This document shows positions 44,904 to 54,421 of a DNA stretch of 64,000 bases, in pieces (position 1 is the stretch's first letter; every line of letters begins with the position of its first letter). The notes under the pieces are model-generated. The model had not been told where the DNA came from and searched no databases. It saw nothing but the letters and a program-made list of their open reading frames with translations. Source of the stretch: Pseudovibrio axinellae (GTDB lineage Bacteria > Pseudomonadota > Alphaproteobacteria > Rhizobiales > Stappiaceae); the NCBI RefSeq assembly GCF_900110875.1, contig NZ_FOFM01000002.1, positions 310,001 to 374,000 of the forward strand, written 5' to 3'. The translations under genes were made by a program, and so were the position numbers.

Positions 44904-45212
44904 GGGAGCCTCCAAACTGTGAGCAACGGCTGGTATCAAATTTAGAAGGAGTTTCACTTGTCCTGAGCGTTCATAAAAGCTACGTCTTTTCCAGTATTCA
45001 TGCGAATATGGAATGACTGCGAATCTCGTATGCATCTTGTGCTTGGAAGAAAAATATTTAAAATCAGTAGGATATGTATGTTTTTAGGTCTGTTTGGTGT
45101 TCTGCCATTCTAAGGAGATGATGCCAGATGGAACGAAATTTGTTCGTGATGGGTGTGCCTAACCTTGCGGTTTTAAGTGTGTTTGGCTGTTTTGGTGTCA
45201 TGAGAGGTTAGG
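44904..45212. promoter_or_regulatory. Divergent amaB-LysR promoter region with two dyads
   Basis: This 309-bp gap has no gene. TATTC-ATGC-GAATA (44995-45008) lies about 100 bp upstream of amaB, and ACGAA-N5-TTCGT (45133-45147) about 70 bp upstream of the LysR gene. Both suit LysR-type operators. Confidence 0.45.
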
Positions 45213-46136
45213 ATGAAGCGTGGATTTATACCTCCGATCGATTGTTTGATCGCTTTTGAGAGCGCTGCGCGGCATGGCAGCTTCACGCGAGCAGCAGAAG
45301 AGCTTTTCCTAACTCAAGGAGCAGTAAGCAAACAAGTTCGTCTGCTTGAGGGGCGTTTGGGCGTTGAATTGTTTAAACGCATTCGCCAGCGCATCGTCTT
45401 GACTGATGCTGGACGCATTTACCTGCATGATATTCGCGGTACACTAGAAAAAATGACCAGCGCGACCCGTCAGGTTATGTCCTTTGCGGGTAGTGAAGAC
45501 GTTTTGAATGTCGCTGTTTTGCCAACATTTGGAACCCGCTGGCTGTCTCGCCGCCTACCTCGGTTTCATGAGCGCTATCCAGAAGCCAGCTTTAACCTAT
45601 CTGTCCGTCTTCGGCCCTTTGACTTTTCTATAGAGCCATTTGACGGTGCAATTCATTACGGAGAACCTGTCTGGGCAGGCGCAATAGCTGAACCGCTGTT
45701 TCAGGAAGAGGTCATTCCAGTTGCCTCCAGAGCATTTAGGGATCGCCATGGTCTGCACAAACCGGAGGATTTGGTGAATGTGATGCGGCTTCACCAGTCA
45801 ACGCGGCCAGACGCATGGCAAAAGTGGTTTTCTATGGCTGAGGTAGAAACAGACAGCGCATTTCAGGGGCCGCGCTTTGATCAGTTTACGATGATCGCAC
45901 AAGCAGCAGCATCTGGCCTTGGCGTCGCATTGGTTCCAAAGTTCTTTATTGAAGAAGAACTCGCCTCTGGCACATTGGTTCGCCTGTTCAACATCAGCTT
46001 GAAACTCTCCTCCGCCTACCACTTCGTCTACCCGGAAAACCGGACCCTGCGCCCAGTGGTGAAGTCTTTCAAAGCATGGCTCCAGGAAGAAGCGCACGAA
46101 CAGCAACTGGACCGAGAGACATTGTTGCCTCAGTAG
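45213..46136 (+). CDS. LysR-family regulator, GcvA-like
   Basis: A 307-residue LysR protein whose N-terminus (PPIDCLIAFESAARHGSFTRAAEELFLTQGAVSKQVR, cited as residues 7-43) and effector segment VLPTFGTRWLSRRLPRFHERYP place it with GcvA and related regulators. GAGGTTAGG precedes the ATG. Its divergent position next to amaB-gcdH suggests it controls lysine catabolism, possibly in response to lysine, pipecolate or aminoadipate; this is inference from context only. Confidence 0.92.
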   Translation: MKRGFIPPIDCLIAFESAARHGSFTRAAEELFLTQGAVSKQVRLLEGRLGVELFKRIRQRIVLTDAGRIYLHDIRGTLEKMTSATRQVMSFAGSEDVLNVAVLPTFGTRWLSRRLPRFHERYPEASFNLSVRLRPFDFSIEPFDGAIHYGEPVWAGAIAEPLFQEEVIPVASRAFRDRHGLHKPEDLVNVMRLHQSTRPDAWQKWFSMAEVETDSAFQGPRFDQFTMIAQAAASGLGVALVPKFFIEEELASGTLVRLFNISLKLSSAYHFVYPENRTLRPVVKSFKAWLQEEAHEQQLDRETLLPQ

Positions 46137-46200
46137 GGGCTTTAAGCGACCGCTTAGAGATCGTAAGGTACGGAAAGCTATCAGTTTAATCCGCCTAGGC

Positions 46201-46226
46201 CGGGTTGGTACATCAACCCCAACCCG
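46201..46226. terminator. Weak hairpin between converging LysR and thioesterase genes
   Basis: CGGGTTGG pairs with CCAACCCG across ten bases. There is no good U-run, so termination is uncertain. Confidence 0.35.
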
Positions 46227-46242
46227 CTTATATCTGGTGAGG

Positions 46243-46680
46243 CTATCTTGTTGGTGCTGGCTTTGAAATTTTTCGAATGAGCGCCGTTGCAGAGGAGCGT
46301 GCTACGAGCGCGCCATCTTGCACCAACTCTCCTTCTAAAACGCAGACCGTTCCCCCTTTTGAGATAATGCGGCCGTAACCCGTCAGTTTGCCAACGCGTG
46401 CAGGAGCGATAAAATTAATTTTCAGCTCCAAAGTGGGAGCAAATTCATTTTCGCCAAGTGTCGCGGTTAAAGCAGGGCCCATAGTGTCATCCAGCATTGC
46501 AGCTAGAAAACCACCCTGTAAATTCCCAACCGGATTGGTGAATGCTTCTTTGCCATCGAACTCGACAACGATACTGCCAGCGCTCGGGTCTACGTCAACA
46601 ATATGTGCGCCAAGAGTTTCTGCAGCTCTGGGAAGCGGCAGTGTGCCATCCAGCATTTTTTGAAAGATACCTGCACCCAT
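46243..46680 (-). CDS. PaaI-type hotdog thioesterase
   Basis: A 145-residue hotdog-fold acyl-CoA thioesterase of the PaaI/4HBT group. The active-site helix region is NPVGNLQGGFLAAMLDDTMG; the usual HGG is QGG here, while the Asn and Asp positions are kept. The start at 46680 (MGAGIFQKML) follows AGGGGGAAAC; a TTG at 46698 is in frame but overlaps that ribosome site. It lies 38 bases after the GNAT gene on the same strand and is likely co-transcribed. The acyl substrate is unknown. Confidence 0.86.
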   Translation of the reverse strand: MGAGIFQKMLDGTLPLPRAAETLGAHIVDVDPSAGSIVVEFDGKEAFTNPVGNLQGGFLAAMLDDTMGPALTATLGENEFAPTLELKINFIAPARVGKLTGYGRIISKGGTVCVLEGELVQDGALVARSSATALIRKISKPAPTR

Positions 46681-46718
46681 GTTTCCCCCTAATTGCAATA
46701 AGCCAAGTTCGCCCGAAA

Positions 46719-47576
46719 CTACCCTAGTTCATAACTCGCAAAGCTGTAAATGTTTTTGAGCGGAAGGTTGGGGTCCTGCCCTTTGTACATTCGGGCCGTA
46801 GAGGATACGGGAGACAGGTCATAGCGCTCAGCCAATTCAACTGCATCTTCGTTGGGCAATGGCAGGTCTATGCTGACCATTTCGCCCTTCACACTACCGG
46901 CAAGCCCGCGAAACAGCAGGTCTGCTCCTCTAGGCGTTTCGGCAAAGAGAGGCCCAATACGGTATCCATCGATGGCGGCGCGGATGACACCGTACCCCTG
47001 AATAACCCCCTCTTCAATCAGATAGAGACCCCAGCGCATAGGGTTCATAGGCTCAAGCCAGCGGTTCAGAAAATCAGCTCGCTCTGTCGGAAAGTAATTG
47101 CTGTCATACTTCACGAGGCTCGGAATAATGCCGTTGCCGATGATGGAAAGCCGCTGATCCATTGGTATGTTAACGTTTGGCATGCCGGAATATCGCATGT
47201 TTTTATGAACCAGCTTGAAGCCTGATTTCTCATAGTTCTCCTGTAGCTCAAGAACCCCATCAAGCCCGACCGTATGCCCTTCCAGCAAGCGCATCGCCTC
47301 ACGCCATACGAGTGAGCCATATCCTTGTTTGCGGAATTTTGGGTGCGTGATGTAAAAGCCCAAAAACCCGAAGGATGGACTGTATTTAACTGCTGAAACC
47401 ATTGAAACAAGTTGGTTATCCAAATAGCAGCCGAGATAACCTTTTGGGTCAGCTGCAAAGTATGGCGCAGCATCGTCGACGCCTGGATTCCAACCTTCTC
47501 TTGCCGCCCACTCCAACATTGTCAGAAGGCCATCTTCACCCATCATAGGGATTCTAGCATTTTGAGGGGTCATCAT
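46719..47576 (-). CDS. GNAT acetyltransferase with YitH-like C-terminal domain
   Basis: A 285-residue two-domain GNAT protein. The first half holds the acetyl-CoA loop in HPKFRKQGYGSLVWREA (near 80-95); the second half resembles Acetyltransf_18 (YitH-type), with GYGVIRAAIDGYRIGPLFAE. Proteins of this arrangement are common and mostly uncharacterised. GGAGG lies just before a double ATG at 47576/47573. It is divergent from mtnA and followed by the thioesterase gene. Confidence 0.82.
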   Translation of the reverse strand: MMTPQNARIPMMGEDGLLTMLEWAAREGWNPGVDDAAPYFAADPKGYLGCYLDNQLVSMVSAVKYSPSFGFLGFYITHPKFRKQGYGSLVWREAMRLLEGHTVGLDGVLELQENYEKSGFKLVHKNMRYSGMPNVNIPMDQRLSIIGNGIIPSLVKYDSNYFPTERADFLNRWLEPMNPMRWGLYLIEEGVIQGYGVIRAAIDGYRIGPLFAETPRGADLLFRGLAGSVKGEMVSIDLPLPNEDAVELAERYDLSPVSSTARMYKGQDPNLPLKNIYSFASYELG

Positions 47577-47660
47577 AGGCCTCCTTCATCAATACAGCCT
47601 ATTTGAGGTGTAAACTAGCACTCTAGCATAGTTCGCTAAGGTTAAAGAGGCGCTGAAACT

Positions 47661-47675
47661 ATCAATTAAATTGAT
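47661..47675. promoter_or_regulatory. Perfect palindrome ATCAATT-A-AATTGAT
   Basis: This 15-base palindrome lies midway between the GNAT and mtnA start codons. ATC-N9-GAT is a LysR-like form, but AT-rich palindromes also arise by chance. Confidence 0.35.
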
Positions 47676-47805
47676 GGGGCCATCTGAGGTGTGCGAGCCA
47701 AACTTTTTGAGGAAAAGAAACCGGAGACAATAAAATGCAGGTTAGCTCGCGGAAAACTTCGATAACGTAGGTTGTACATCGCATACAGGGGTAGGAGACG
47801 TTCTG

Positions 47806-48912
47806 ATGAAAGTGCATGGCAAGGCATACCGATCCATATGGCCGTTAGAAATTGGAAAATCGGTCGGAATTATCGACCAGACACGCCTTCCTCACCACTT
47901 CGTGGAAGTCGAGTTGACCAATCTGGGAGAGGCTGCCAAGTCCATCAAGGACATGTGGGTGCGCGGTGCCCCGCTCATCGGGGCGACAGCGGCGTTTGGT
48001 ATGGCTCTGGAAATGGCACGTGATCCGAGTGATGTAGCCTTAAGCAACGCATGGGACGTTCTTCATGCTACTCGCCCAACAGCAATTAATTTGCGCTGGG
48101 CGCTAGATGATATGCGCCGGTTGCTTGCCCCCCTCGCCCCTGAGCGCCGTGCTGAGGCAGCTTGGAAGCGCGCTCTGGAAATCAGCGAAACGGATGTTGC
48201 CTGCAATGAAGCGATTGGTCAGTATGGACTGAGGCTGATTGAGGAGATTGCGGCACATAAGCCTGATGGTGAACCTGTACACATTCTCACACATTGCAAT
48301 GCAGGCTGGTTGGCGACTGTGGACTGGGGCACGGCAACCTCGCCGATTTATCAGGCGCACAACAAAGGCATCAAGGTCCATGTTTGGGTTGATGAAACAC
48401 GTCCACGCAATCAAGGCGCAGGTCTGACGGCATGGGAGTTGGGTGAGCACGGGGTACCGCACACGCTGGTGGTCGACAACGCTGGCGGACACCTCATGCA
48501 GCACGCATTAGTGGACATGTGCATTGTGGGAACGGACAGAACCACAGCTCACGGCGATGTCTGCAATAAAATCGGCACCTACCTGAAGGCGCTTGCAGCT
48601 CATGACAATGAAATCCCGTTTTATGTCGCACTCCCCTCCAGCACAATCGACTGGACCGTTGGAGACGGCGTGAAAGAAATTCCAATTGAAGAACGCGATG
48701 ACGAAGAAGTGGCTTGGATCTCAGGGGAAACCAGAGAAGGCGATGTTAAGAAGGTGCGCATTTGCCCGCCTGAAACGCCAGTTTCCAATTTTGCGTTTGA
48801 TGTGACCCCTTCAAAATACGTCACGGCATTAATCACCGAGCGCGGCGTGTGCGCTGCGAGCAAAGAGGGGCTTGCGGCTCTGTTTCCAGAGCAAGCTATG
48901 CTTCTCAGCTGA
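47806..48912 (+). CDS. mtnA: Methylthioribose-1-phosphate isomerase
   Basis: MtnA converts 5-methylthioribose-1-phosphate to the ribulose form in methionine salvage. The 368-residue protein has the substrate loop [14 protein letters not shown], the catalytic Cys in LTHCNAG and the catalytic Asp in [21 protein letters not shown] follows GGAG by eight bases. No other salvage gene (mtnK, mtnP, mtnB-D) is adjacent; in alphaproteobacteria the enzyme can also serve other 5'-deoxynucleoside recycling routes. The leader has no recognisable SAM riboswitch. Confidence 0.94.
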   Translation: MKVHGKAYRSIWPLEIGKSVGIIDQTRLPHHFVEVELTNLGEAAKSIKDMWVRGAPLIGATAAFGMALEMARDPSDVALSNAWDVLHATRPTAINLRWALDDMRRLLAPLAPERRAEAAWKRALEISETDVACNEAIGQYGLRLIEEIAAHKPDGEPVHILTHCNAGWLATVDWGTATSPIYQAHNKGIKVHVWVDETRPRNQGAGLTAWELGEHGVPHTLVVDNAGGHLMQHALVDMCIVGTDRTTAHGDVCNKIGTYLKALAAHDNEIPFYVALPSSTIDWTVGDGVKEIPIEERDDEEVAWISGETREGDVKKVRICPPETPVSNFAFDVTPSKYVTALITERGVCAASKEGLAALFPEQAMLLS

Positions 48913-49002
48913 TTGAACTACGACAAACGGATACCTTGCCGCTGAGCAGGCACTCTTCAATGTTAGAGCAGAAATCCAAGGTGAATTTATTGGGAGGGAC
49001 GT

Positions 49003-49776
49003 ATGTCCTACGAGAATATTTTAGTCGAGACTCGCGGCAAAGTTGGGCTGATCACACTCAACCGTCCGAAAGTCCTGAACGCGCTGAACAGCGACCTTAT
49101 TGCTGAGCTGGACGAGGCTTTGAATGTTTTTGATCGTGACCCTGAGATCGGGGCAACGGTGATCACCGGATCAGAAAAAGCCTTTGCTGCTGGTGCAGAC
49201 ATCAAGGCTATGGCGGACTACGAGTACCCGCAGACCTATATGATGGATTATATCACCAGCTGGGACCAGATCGCGCAAAAGCGCAAACCTGTCATTGCAG
49301 CCGTCGCCGGTTTTGCGCTGGGCGGTGGATGTGAGCTGGCAATGATGTGTGATTTTATTCTGGCAGCAGAATCGGCACAATTTGGTCAGCCAGAAATTAA
49401 ACTTGGTGTTATGCCAGGTGCAGGTGGTACACAAAGACTAACAAGGTTTGTTGGTAAGTCCAAAGCGATGGAAATGTGCTTGACAGGCCGTATGATTGAT
49501 GCATCTGAAGCTGAGCGCTCAGGCCTTGTTTCACGTGTGGTCGCCAATGATGACCTGGTCGACGAAGCAATCAAAGCTGCTGAAAAGATTGCAAGTTTCT
49601 CTACTCCAATTGTTATGATGACAAAGGAAAGTGTAAACCGTTCTTACGAAGTAACACTTGCAGAAGGTATTCGTTTTGAGCGTCGCCTGTTCCATTCTAT
49701 GTTCGCAACAAGCGATCAAAAAGAGGGAATGAAAGCCTTTATGGAGAAGAGAAAACCTGAATTTGAAGACGGATAA
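49003..49776 (+). CDS. Enoyl-CoA hydratase
   Basis: A 257-residue crotonase that hydrates short-chain enoyl-CoA in beta-oxidation. Both catalytic Glu residues are visible, in [14 protein letters not shown] (near 113) and in [18 protein letters not shown] (near 133), and the CoA-binding [10 protein letters not shown] oxyanion segment is intact. GGGAGG precedes the ATG. The order echA-rpsT-dnaA is a conserved Rhizobiales arrangement. The product of glutaryl-CoA dehydrogenase, crotonyl-CoA, would be a suitable substrate, but the two genes are not linked. Confidence 0.94.
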   Translation: MSYENILVETRGKVGLITLNRPKVLNALNSDLIAELDEALNVFDRDPEIGATVITGSEKAFAAGADIKAMADYEYPQTYMMDYITSWDQIAQKRKPVIAAVAGFALGGGCELAMMCDFILAAESAQFGQPEIKLGVMPGAGGTQRLTRFVGKSKAMEMCLTGRMIDASEAERSGLVSRVVANDDLVDEAIKAAEKIASFSTPIVMMTKESVNRSYEVTLAEGIRFERRLFHSMFATSDQKEGMKAFMEKRKPEFEDG

Positions 49777-49850
49777 GGTCTTTTTAAGCAGGACTACTCC
49801 TTTTTTCGTTGACGAGGCTAAGACTCCCAACTATAAGCGCTCCACAACCG

Positions 49851-49871
49851 GTGACGGGTTTTGTCCGTCAC
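49851..49871 (+). promoter_or_regulatory. Hairpin in the rpsT leader
   Basis: GTGACGG-GTTTTGT-CCGTCAC is a perfect 7-bp stem about 85 bases before rpsT. It could end echA transcription or shape the S20 leader, which is autoregulated in other bacteria. Confidence 0.4.
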
Positions 49872-49954
49872 TGAATTCGTTTGACCGGGGCGGCTCTGGG
49901 CGGCCTCGTTCGCGATTTGAAAACAGTTCTTACTGACAGATCAGGACAGAGCCC

Positions 49955-50221
49955 ATGGCCAACACTCCTTCGGCCAAGAAGGCGGCACGTAAAATTGCTC
50001 GCCAGACGGCCACTAATAAGGCTCGCCGTAGCCGTGTACGTACATACGTACGCAAAGTGGAAGAAGCAATTGTCGCGGGTGACCAGACAGCTGCTAACGA
50101 AGCATTCAAAGTTGCACAGCCTGAAATCATGCGTGCATCTTCTAAGGGCGTTATACATTCGAACACTGCGTCTCGCAAAGTGTCTCGTATGAATGCCCGT
50201 ATTAAGGCACTCAGTGCCTAA
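49955..50221 (+). CDS. rpsT: 30S ribosomal protein S20
   Basis: An 88-residue, very basic helical protein of the 30S subunit that binds the 5' domain of 16S r[22 protein letters not shown] at the N-terminus and [19 protein letters not shown] at the C-terminus are characteristic. Length and composition are typical. A strong terminator follows 17 bases after the stop, so it is transcribed separately from the rhodanese and dnaA. Confidence 0.98.
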   Translation: MANTPSAKKAARKIARQTATNKARRSRVRTYVRKVEEAIVAGDQTAANEAFKVAQPEIMRASSKGVIHSNTASRKVSRMNARIKALSA

Positions 50222-50888
50222 TCCAAGTATTTTGGACTAAAAAAGCCCGGTCGCATGGCCGGGCTTTTTTGTTAGCTGGATAAGCTTTCCCTAGGATGAA
50301 ACTGGGGCATTTTCTGGGCGGTTCGCCTAATGGGAACTCTCAGAGCCTGTCAAAGAAAGGCCTTTAAAAACAAAAGGTTGGTTCTAGGTTGATTTTGTCG
50401 CAGGCTAAATGAGCAGATTCTTGGCGAGTCAAGAGATTGCCGAATAATTTTTTTTATTTGCTTCCCTGACCCGTCATTAACCAAGTGCATATTAAGAAAG
50501 TTGTTGAGTTCACTGCTTTTTGCCGAACTTAACCGTTGACGAGGTATGAGCTTGACCCCGCGTAATAGAAAGGGCATTTGCGTTTTGTAAACTTTCCGCT
50601 ATTGCGGGACCAAAATCGGCTGTGTATGGTCAAGAAGAAGTCGGGTTACTATCCGATCCCAGCATACAAGTTAGAAGAACCGAACGAGGGTCAAGCAAGG
50701 CTGGTCAGAAGTCGTAAAGTCTAGATGTCGCAGGTCATAGTATTTGCTTTCTAGGTAGCTAGGTTTTTTACGTCAGCTGACTTTTAATATTGCTTTCCGA
50801 TGTTGATTTTTCTTGAAATTCGATTTTGAGTCTTTTTATAGTGACCCACTCAATTGGGTGAGTTAACGGAATGCGTTTAGGTTAGTAA
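50222..50888. other. 667-bp gap between rpsT and the rhodanese gene
   Basis: After the rpsT terminator this region has no credible gene or tRNA. I searched it for DnaA boxes (TTATCCACA and close forms) and found none, so I do not call oriC here. The only structure I noted is an ACTCA-N6-TGAGT dyad near 50850, which may belong to the rhodanese promoter. Confidence 0.55.
50239..50270 (+). terminator. Strong intrinsic terminator of rpsT
   Basis: AAAAAAGCCCGG pairs with CCGGGCTTTTTT, a perfect 12-bp stem ending in six T. Confidence 0.95.
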
Positions 50889-51335
50889 ATGGAAGATTCT
50901 ATGCAAGCGGCTTATGCAGGTGATCGAAGCGTTACGGAAGTCTTCGAAAGCTTGAAAGCTGATAGTTCTGCAACTCTTGTAGATGTAAGAACCAACGCTG
51001 AATGGACCTTCGTAGGTATACCGGATCTTTCCATGATTGGTAAGGAAGTCGTACTCGCTGAATGGCAGGGATTTCCGTCCAACGGTCCTCATGAGGGCTT
51101 TGCGAACCAACTTTCTGACGCTTTGATGCAAAAAGGACTTGACCAAAACGCTGCAATCTTCTTTTTGTGCCGCTCTGGTGTTCGAAGTAAGGCAGCAGCG
51201 ATAGCAATGACAGCTCTTGGCTATAAAAAATGCTACAACATAGCAAACGGCTTTGAAGGCGGTCATGACGCTGAAGGTCATCGAGGGTCGGTTTCCGGAT
51301 GGAAGGCACAAGGCCTTCCTTGGAGCCAAGGATAG
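50889..51335 (+). CDS. Rhodanese-like sulfurtransferase
   Basis: A 148-residue single-domain rhodanese. The active loop is CRSGVRS with the persulfide-carrying Cys94, the six-residue form typical of GlpE/PspE-type sulfurtransferases. TLVDVRTNAEW near residue 30 is the CH2A-like N-terminal motif. Start 50889 is the first ATG; a second ATG at 50901 has GGAAG upstream and may be the true one. It lies between rpsT and dnaA, where many relatives have no gene. The sulfur donor and acceptor are unknown. Confidence 0.9.
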   Translation: MEDSMQAAYAGDRSVTEVFESLKADSSATLVDVRTNAEWTFVGIPDLSMIGKEVVLAEWQGFPSNGPHEGFANQLSDALMQKGLDQNAAIFFLCRSGVRSKAAAIAMTALGYKKCYNIANGFEGGHDAEGHRGSVSGWKAQGLPWSQG

Positions 51336-51512
51336 CTCTCAAGAAATATTAGAATTCAGCAACGGTGTGTGGGCGTCGCACCGATGCGATGTTTTTGTCT
51401 AATGACAACCTAAAACCATAAGCGTCTGGTACAACCAAGCTCAAAATGAGCATAATAGATTTGAAGGTTGGGTATCTGTGGCGGAATACCCAATGGCTGC
51501 AAGGAGGCGAGC

Positions 51513-52982
51513 ATGCACGTTCAGGAAGCTCCAGGGCCGGAGCAATGGGATCGCGTTAAGAAGCGTCTACGAGCGGAACTGGGTGAAGACGTATTCACCA
51601 GCTGGTTTGCACGCGTAGATATGGAAGGTCACACCAACGGCACTGTTCGTTTGTCTGTACCGACCCGGTTTCTTAAGCAGTGGATCCAGTCTCATTATTC
51701 AGAGCGTCTGATGGGACTTTGGAAAAACGAATGTGACGACATTCATAAGATTGAACTCACCGTTCGTGGTGCCATTCGTCCTCGTCCAGCATCGGCAAAA
51801 CCAGCTGCCCGCCCCGCATTGGGTGGAAAAACTGCTGATATGCGTCCAATTCAGGTGAATGATCCTGTTGGATTGCGGGCGACTTCTCCGGTGCCTGCAA
51901 TGATGGGTGGTCGGGCTGGTCGTTCTGACTTGTCTTCCAAAGATGTGCTTGAGGGCGCTTCTCTCGATCCGAAATACGTATTTGAGAGCTTTGTTGAAGG
52001 CGAGTCCAACGTTTTGGCGCTTGCTGCGGCTAAGCAGGTTGCAGGCGGCGGCGTAGTAACGTTTAACCCTCTCTACCTTCATGCATCTGTTGGTCTTGGT
52101 AAAACCCACCTTATGCAGGCGATTGCCAACCAGGCTCGCATGGCAGGGCGCCGGGTTTTGTATCTTACTGCAGAACACTTCATGTATCGCTTTGTAGCTG
52201 CATTGCAGGCACAATCTGCAATGTCCTTTAAAGATACTTTGCGTTCTATCGATCTTCTTTTGATTGATGACATGCAGTTTCTTCATGGAAAACAGGTGCA
52301 GCAGGAGTTCTGCCACACTCTTAATGCATTGATTGATGGTGCCCGTCAGGTTGTTGTTGCAGCTGACCGCGCTCCGGCTGAATTGGAAAGCCTGGATGAT
52401 CGCGTTCGCTCCCGTCTGGCAGGTGGTCTGGTCGTAAATATTTCCGAGCCAGATTTCCAGCTTCGTCGCGCTATCATTGAAGACCGCATGCGCGCTCAGC
52501 AGCGCTCATACCCGAACTTTACGGTGCCAGAAGCTGTTCTGGATTACGTTGCACGCAACGTGACATCTTCAGGTCGTGACCTGGAAGGTGCCTTGAACCG
52601 TCTCGTTGCGCATAATCAGCTGACTAACTCTCCGGTAACACTGGAGATGGCTGAAATCACTTTGCGTGATCTCATCCGTGCAGCTGAGCCTCGTCGTGTG
52701 AAAATCGAAGACATTCAGCGTATAGTTTCTAAGCACTACAACGTTACAAAAGCTGATCTGCTTTCTGCGCGTCGTACCAGAACGATCGTACGCCCTCGTC
52801 AGATTGCCATGTATTTGGCCAAAATGATGACACCGCGTTCTCTGCCAGAAATTGGCCGTCGCTTCGGTAATCGCGATCACACAACCGTGCTTCATGCTGT
52901 TCGAAAAATCGAAGAGCTTTCCAAGGCGGATAATGGTCTTGCCCAGGAGCTGGAGCTGTTAAAGCGTATGCTAGACGCGTAA
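51513..52982 (+). CDS. dnaA: Chromosomal replication initiator DnaA
   Basis: DnaA opens the origin and loads the replicative helicase. The start at 51513 ([15 protein letters not shown]) is set by AAGGAGG five bases upstream; the frame runs 15 codons further without a ribosome site. Domain I (residues 1-90) is followed by a Pro/Ala linker, then the AAA domain with Walker A GLGKTHLM (near 193), Walker [11 protein letters not shown] and the sensor Arg region. Domain IV ends with the DNA-binding signature [15 protein letters not shown] (near 452). The 489-residue length fits Rhizobiales. Confidence 0.98.
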   Translation: MHVQEAPGPEQWDRVKKRLRAELGEDVFTSWFARVDMEGHTNGTVRLSVPTRFLKQWIQSHYSERLMGLWKNECDDIHKIELTVRGAIRPRPASAKPAARPALGGKTADMRPIQVNDPVGLRATSPVPAMMGGRAGRSDLSSKDVLEGASLDPKYVFESFVEGESNVLALAAAKQVAGGGVVTFNPLYLHASVGLGKTHLMQAIANQARMAGRRVLYLTAEHFMYRFVAALQAQSAMSFKDTLRSIDLLLIDDMQFLHGKQVQQEFCHTLNALIDGARQVVVAADRAPAELESLDDRVRSRLAGGLVVNISEPDFQLRRAIIEDRMRAQQRSYPNFTVPEAVLDYVARNVTSSGRDLEGALNRLVAHNQLTNSPVTLEMAEITLRDLIRAAEPRRVKIEDIQRIVSKHYNVTKADLLSARRTRTIVRPRQIAMYLAKMMTPRSLPEIGRRFGNRDHTTVLHAVRKIEELSKADNGLAQELELLKRMLDA

Positions 52983-53038
52983 TGAGCTTTCACTAATACA
53001 GGAGTATAAGCGCTCCTTGTCGGAAATTGGTGATTATT

Positions 53039-53060
53039 GGGGCGCTGCTTGCAGCGCCCC
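53039..53060 (+). terminator. GC-rich hairpin terminator after dnaA
   Basis: GGGGCGCTGC and GCAGCGCCCC form a perfect 10-bp stem, followed by TCTTGCATTTT. It lies 57 bases after the dnaA stop. Confidence 0.75.
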
Positions 53061-53127
53061 TCTTGCATTTTGAAGGCGAAACGTGCAGTTTGGACGACCG
53101 TACTGAAGCTCAGATTTTTTGTTGCGG

Positions 53128-53170
53128 ACTGCCCGCGCAAACCGGAGTTTTGGGCGGGCAAACGGGCAGT
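53128..53170 (+). promoter_or_regulatory. Competing stems in the dnaN leader
   Basis: ACTGCCCG (53128-53135) can pair with CGGGCAGT (53163-53170), while the overlapping GCCCGC (53131-53136) can pair with GCGGGC (53154-53159). The two are mutually exclusive and lie 70-110 bases before the dnaN start. Confidence 0.3.
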
Positions 53171-53238
53171 TTATATTAGTAATTCGCGGAGTTCGTTGCA
53201 CCGGAACGTGGCTCCGCCCAGAAGAATGGACGTTTCGC

Positions 53239-54357
53239 ATGAAAGTGACACTTGAGCGGACCGAGCTTTTGAAGTCTCTGACCCACGTACACCGTGTGGT
53301 CGAACGGCGTAACACCATTCCAATCCTCTCCAATGTTATGTTGCAGGCAGAAGGTGGCAACCTGAACCTGAAAGCAACCGACTTGGATCTTGAGGTCGTG
53401 GAAAGCATCGCTGCAATGGTTGAGGTGCCAGGCGCAACAACTGTGCCTGCCCATATGATCTACGAAATCGTTCGCAAATTGCCAGATGGCTCCCAAGTTG
53501 TTTTGGAAACGTCGGGTGACGACAGCACCATGGAAATTCGTGCCGGGCGTTCCCGTTTCGCGTTGCAGATCCTTCCAGTAACGGACTTCCCTGACCTGAC
53601 GGCTGGTGAGTTTTCTCACAGCTTCACAATGACAGCAGGTGGCATCCGAAAACTGATCGATAGCACGCAGTTCGCGATTTCAACGGAAGAAACACGCTAC
53701 TACCTCAACGGCATCTATATGCATTCTCTGGAAGTTGACAATGAGCTGCGTTTTCGCGCTGTTGCAACGGATGGACACCGCCTCGCTCAAGCTGAACTTG
53801 GGGCACCTGAAGGCTCAGAAGGTATGCCGGGCATTATCGTTCCGCGCAAAACCGTTGGTGAAATCCAAAAGCTTCTTGATGAGCCAGAAGCCGAGATCAA
53901 AGTTGAAATTTCCGAAACCAAGATCCGCTTCACCATTGGCGATATCATTCTCACATCCAAACTGATCGACGGGACTTTCCCGGATTATGAGCGTGTTATT
54001 CCAAAAGGAAATGACAAGGAATTGCGCGTTGATCGTGATGTCTTCAAAGAAGCAGTTGATCGTGTTTCTACCATCGCATCTGACCGTGGCCGCGCAGTTA
54101 AAATCTCGTTGAGTGAAGGTAAGATTGTTCTGACCGTCACCAACCCAGATTCCGGCACTGCAACAGAAGAAGTTGCGGTTGAGTACGACGACGAAGAGTT
54201 CGAAATCGGCTTCAACTCCAAGTACCTTCTGGACGTTGCAGCTCAGCTGGAAGCAGACACAGCGCTCTTCACTCTTGCAGATTCCGGTTCTCCAACTCTT
54301 ATCCGTGATGAAGGCAGTGACGAAGCAATTTACGTTTTGATGCCAATGCGCGTTTAA
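53239..54357 (+). CDS. dnaN: DNA polymerase III sliding clamp (beta subunit)
   Basis: The beta clamp tethers polymerase III to DNA. The protein from ATG 53239 (MKVTLERTELL) has 372 residues, the standard Rhizobiales length, with three repeated clamp domains: HRVVERRNTIPILSNVML in the first, FAISTEETRYYLNGIY in the second, and the final YVLMPMRV tail. The open frame reaches back 40 codons, but those residues match nothing in the family. The upstream ribosome site is weak. It is separated from dnaA by a terminator and followed by one, so expression appears independent. Confidence 0.97.
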   Translation: MKVTLERTELLKSLTHVHRVVERRNTIPILSNVMLQAEGGNLNLKATDLDLEVVESIAAMVEVPGATTVPAHMIYEIVRKLPDGSQVVLETSGDDSTMEIRAGRSRFALQILPVTDFPDLTAGEFSHSFTMTAGGIRKLIDSTQFAISTEETRYYLNGIYMHSLEVDNELRFRAVATDGHRLAQAELGAPEGSEGMPGIIVPRKTVGEIQKLLDEPEAEIKVEISETKIRFTIGDIILTSKLIDGTFPDYERVIPKGNDKELRVDRDVFKEAVDRVSTIASDRGRAVKISLSEGKIVLTVTNPDSGTATEEVAVEYDDEEFEIGFNSKYLLDVAAQLEADTALFTLADSGSPTLIRDEGSDEAIYVLMPMRV

Positions 54358-54363
54358 ATGTTT

Positions 54364-54395
54364 AGCCCTCAACTTAGTCAGTTGAGGGCTTTTTT
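54364..54395 (+). terminator. Intrinsic terminator after dnaN
   Basis: AGCCCTCAACT pairs perfectly with AGTTGAGGGCT, ending in TTTTTT, seven bases after the stop. Confidence 0.95.
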
Positions 54396-54421
54396 CGTTC
54401 ATGTAACCAAAGAGAGCCTGA

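Noticed and set aside
47577-47805. SAM-type riboswitch upstream of mtnA
   Set aside because: A CGCTAAGG...AAAGAGGCGC stretch looked suggestive, but the paired segments and conserved core of SAM-II or SAM/SAH riboswitches are absent.
50477-50497. TTAA...TTAA pair as a CtrA site upstream of the rhodanese gene
   Set aside because: The spacer is 11 bases instead of seven.
50271-51512. Chromosomal origin of replication near dnaA
   Set aside because: I found no TTATCCACA-type box cluster or AT-rich unwinding element with boxes; in this group the origin is often not next to dnaA.
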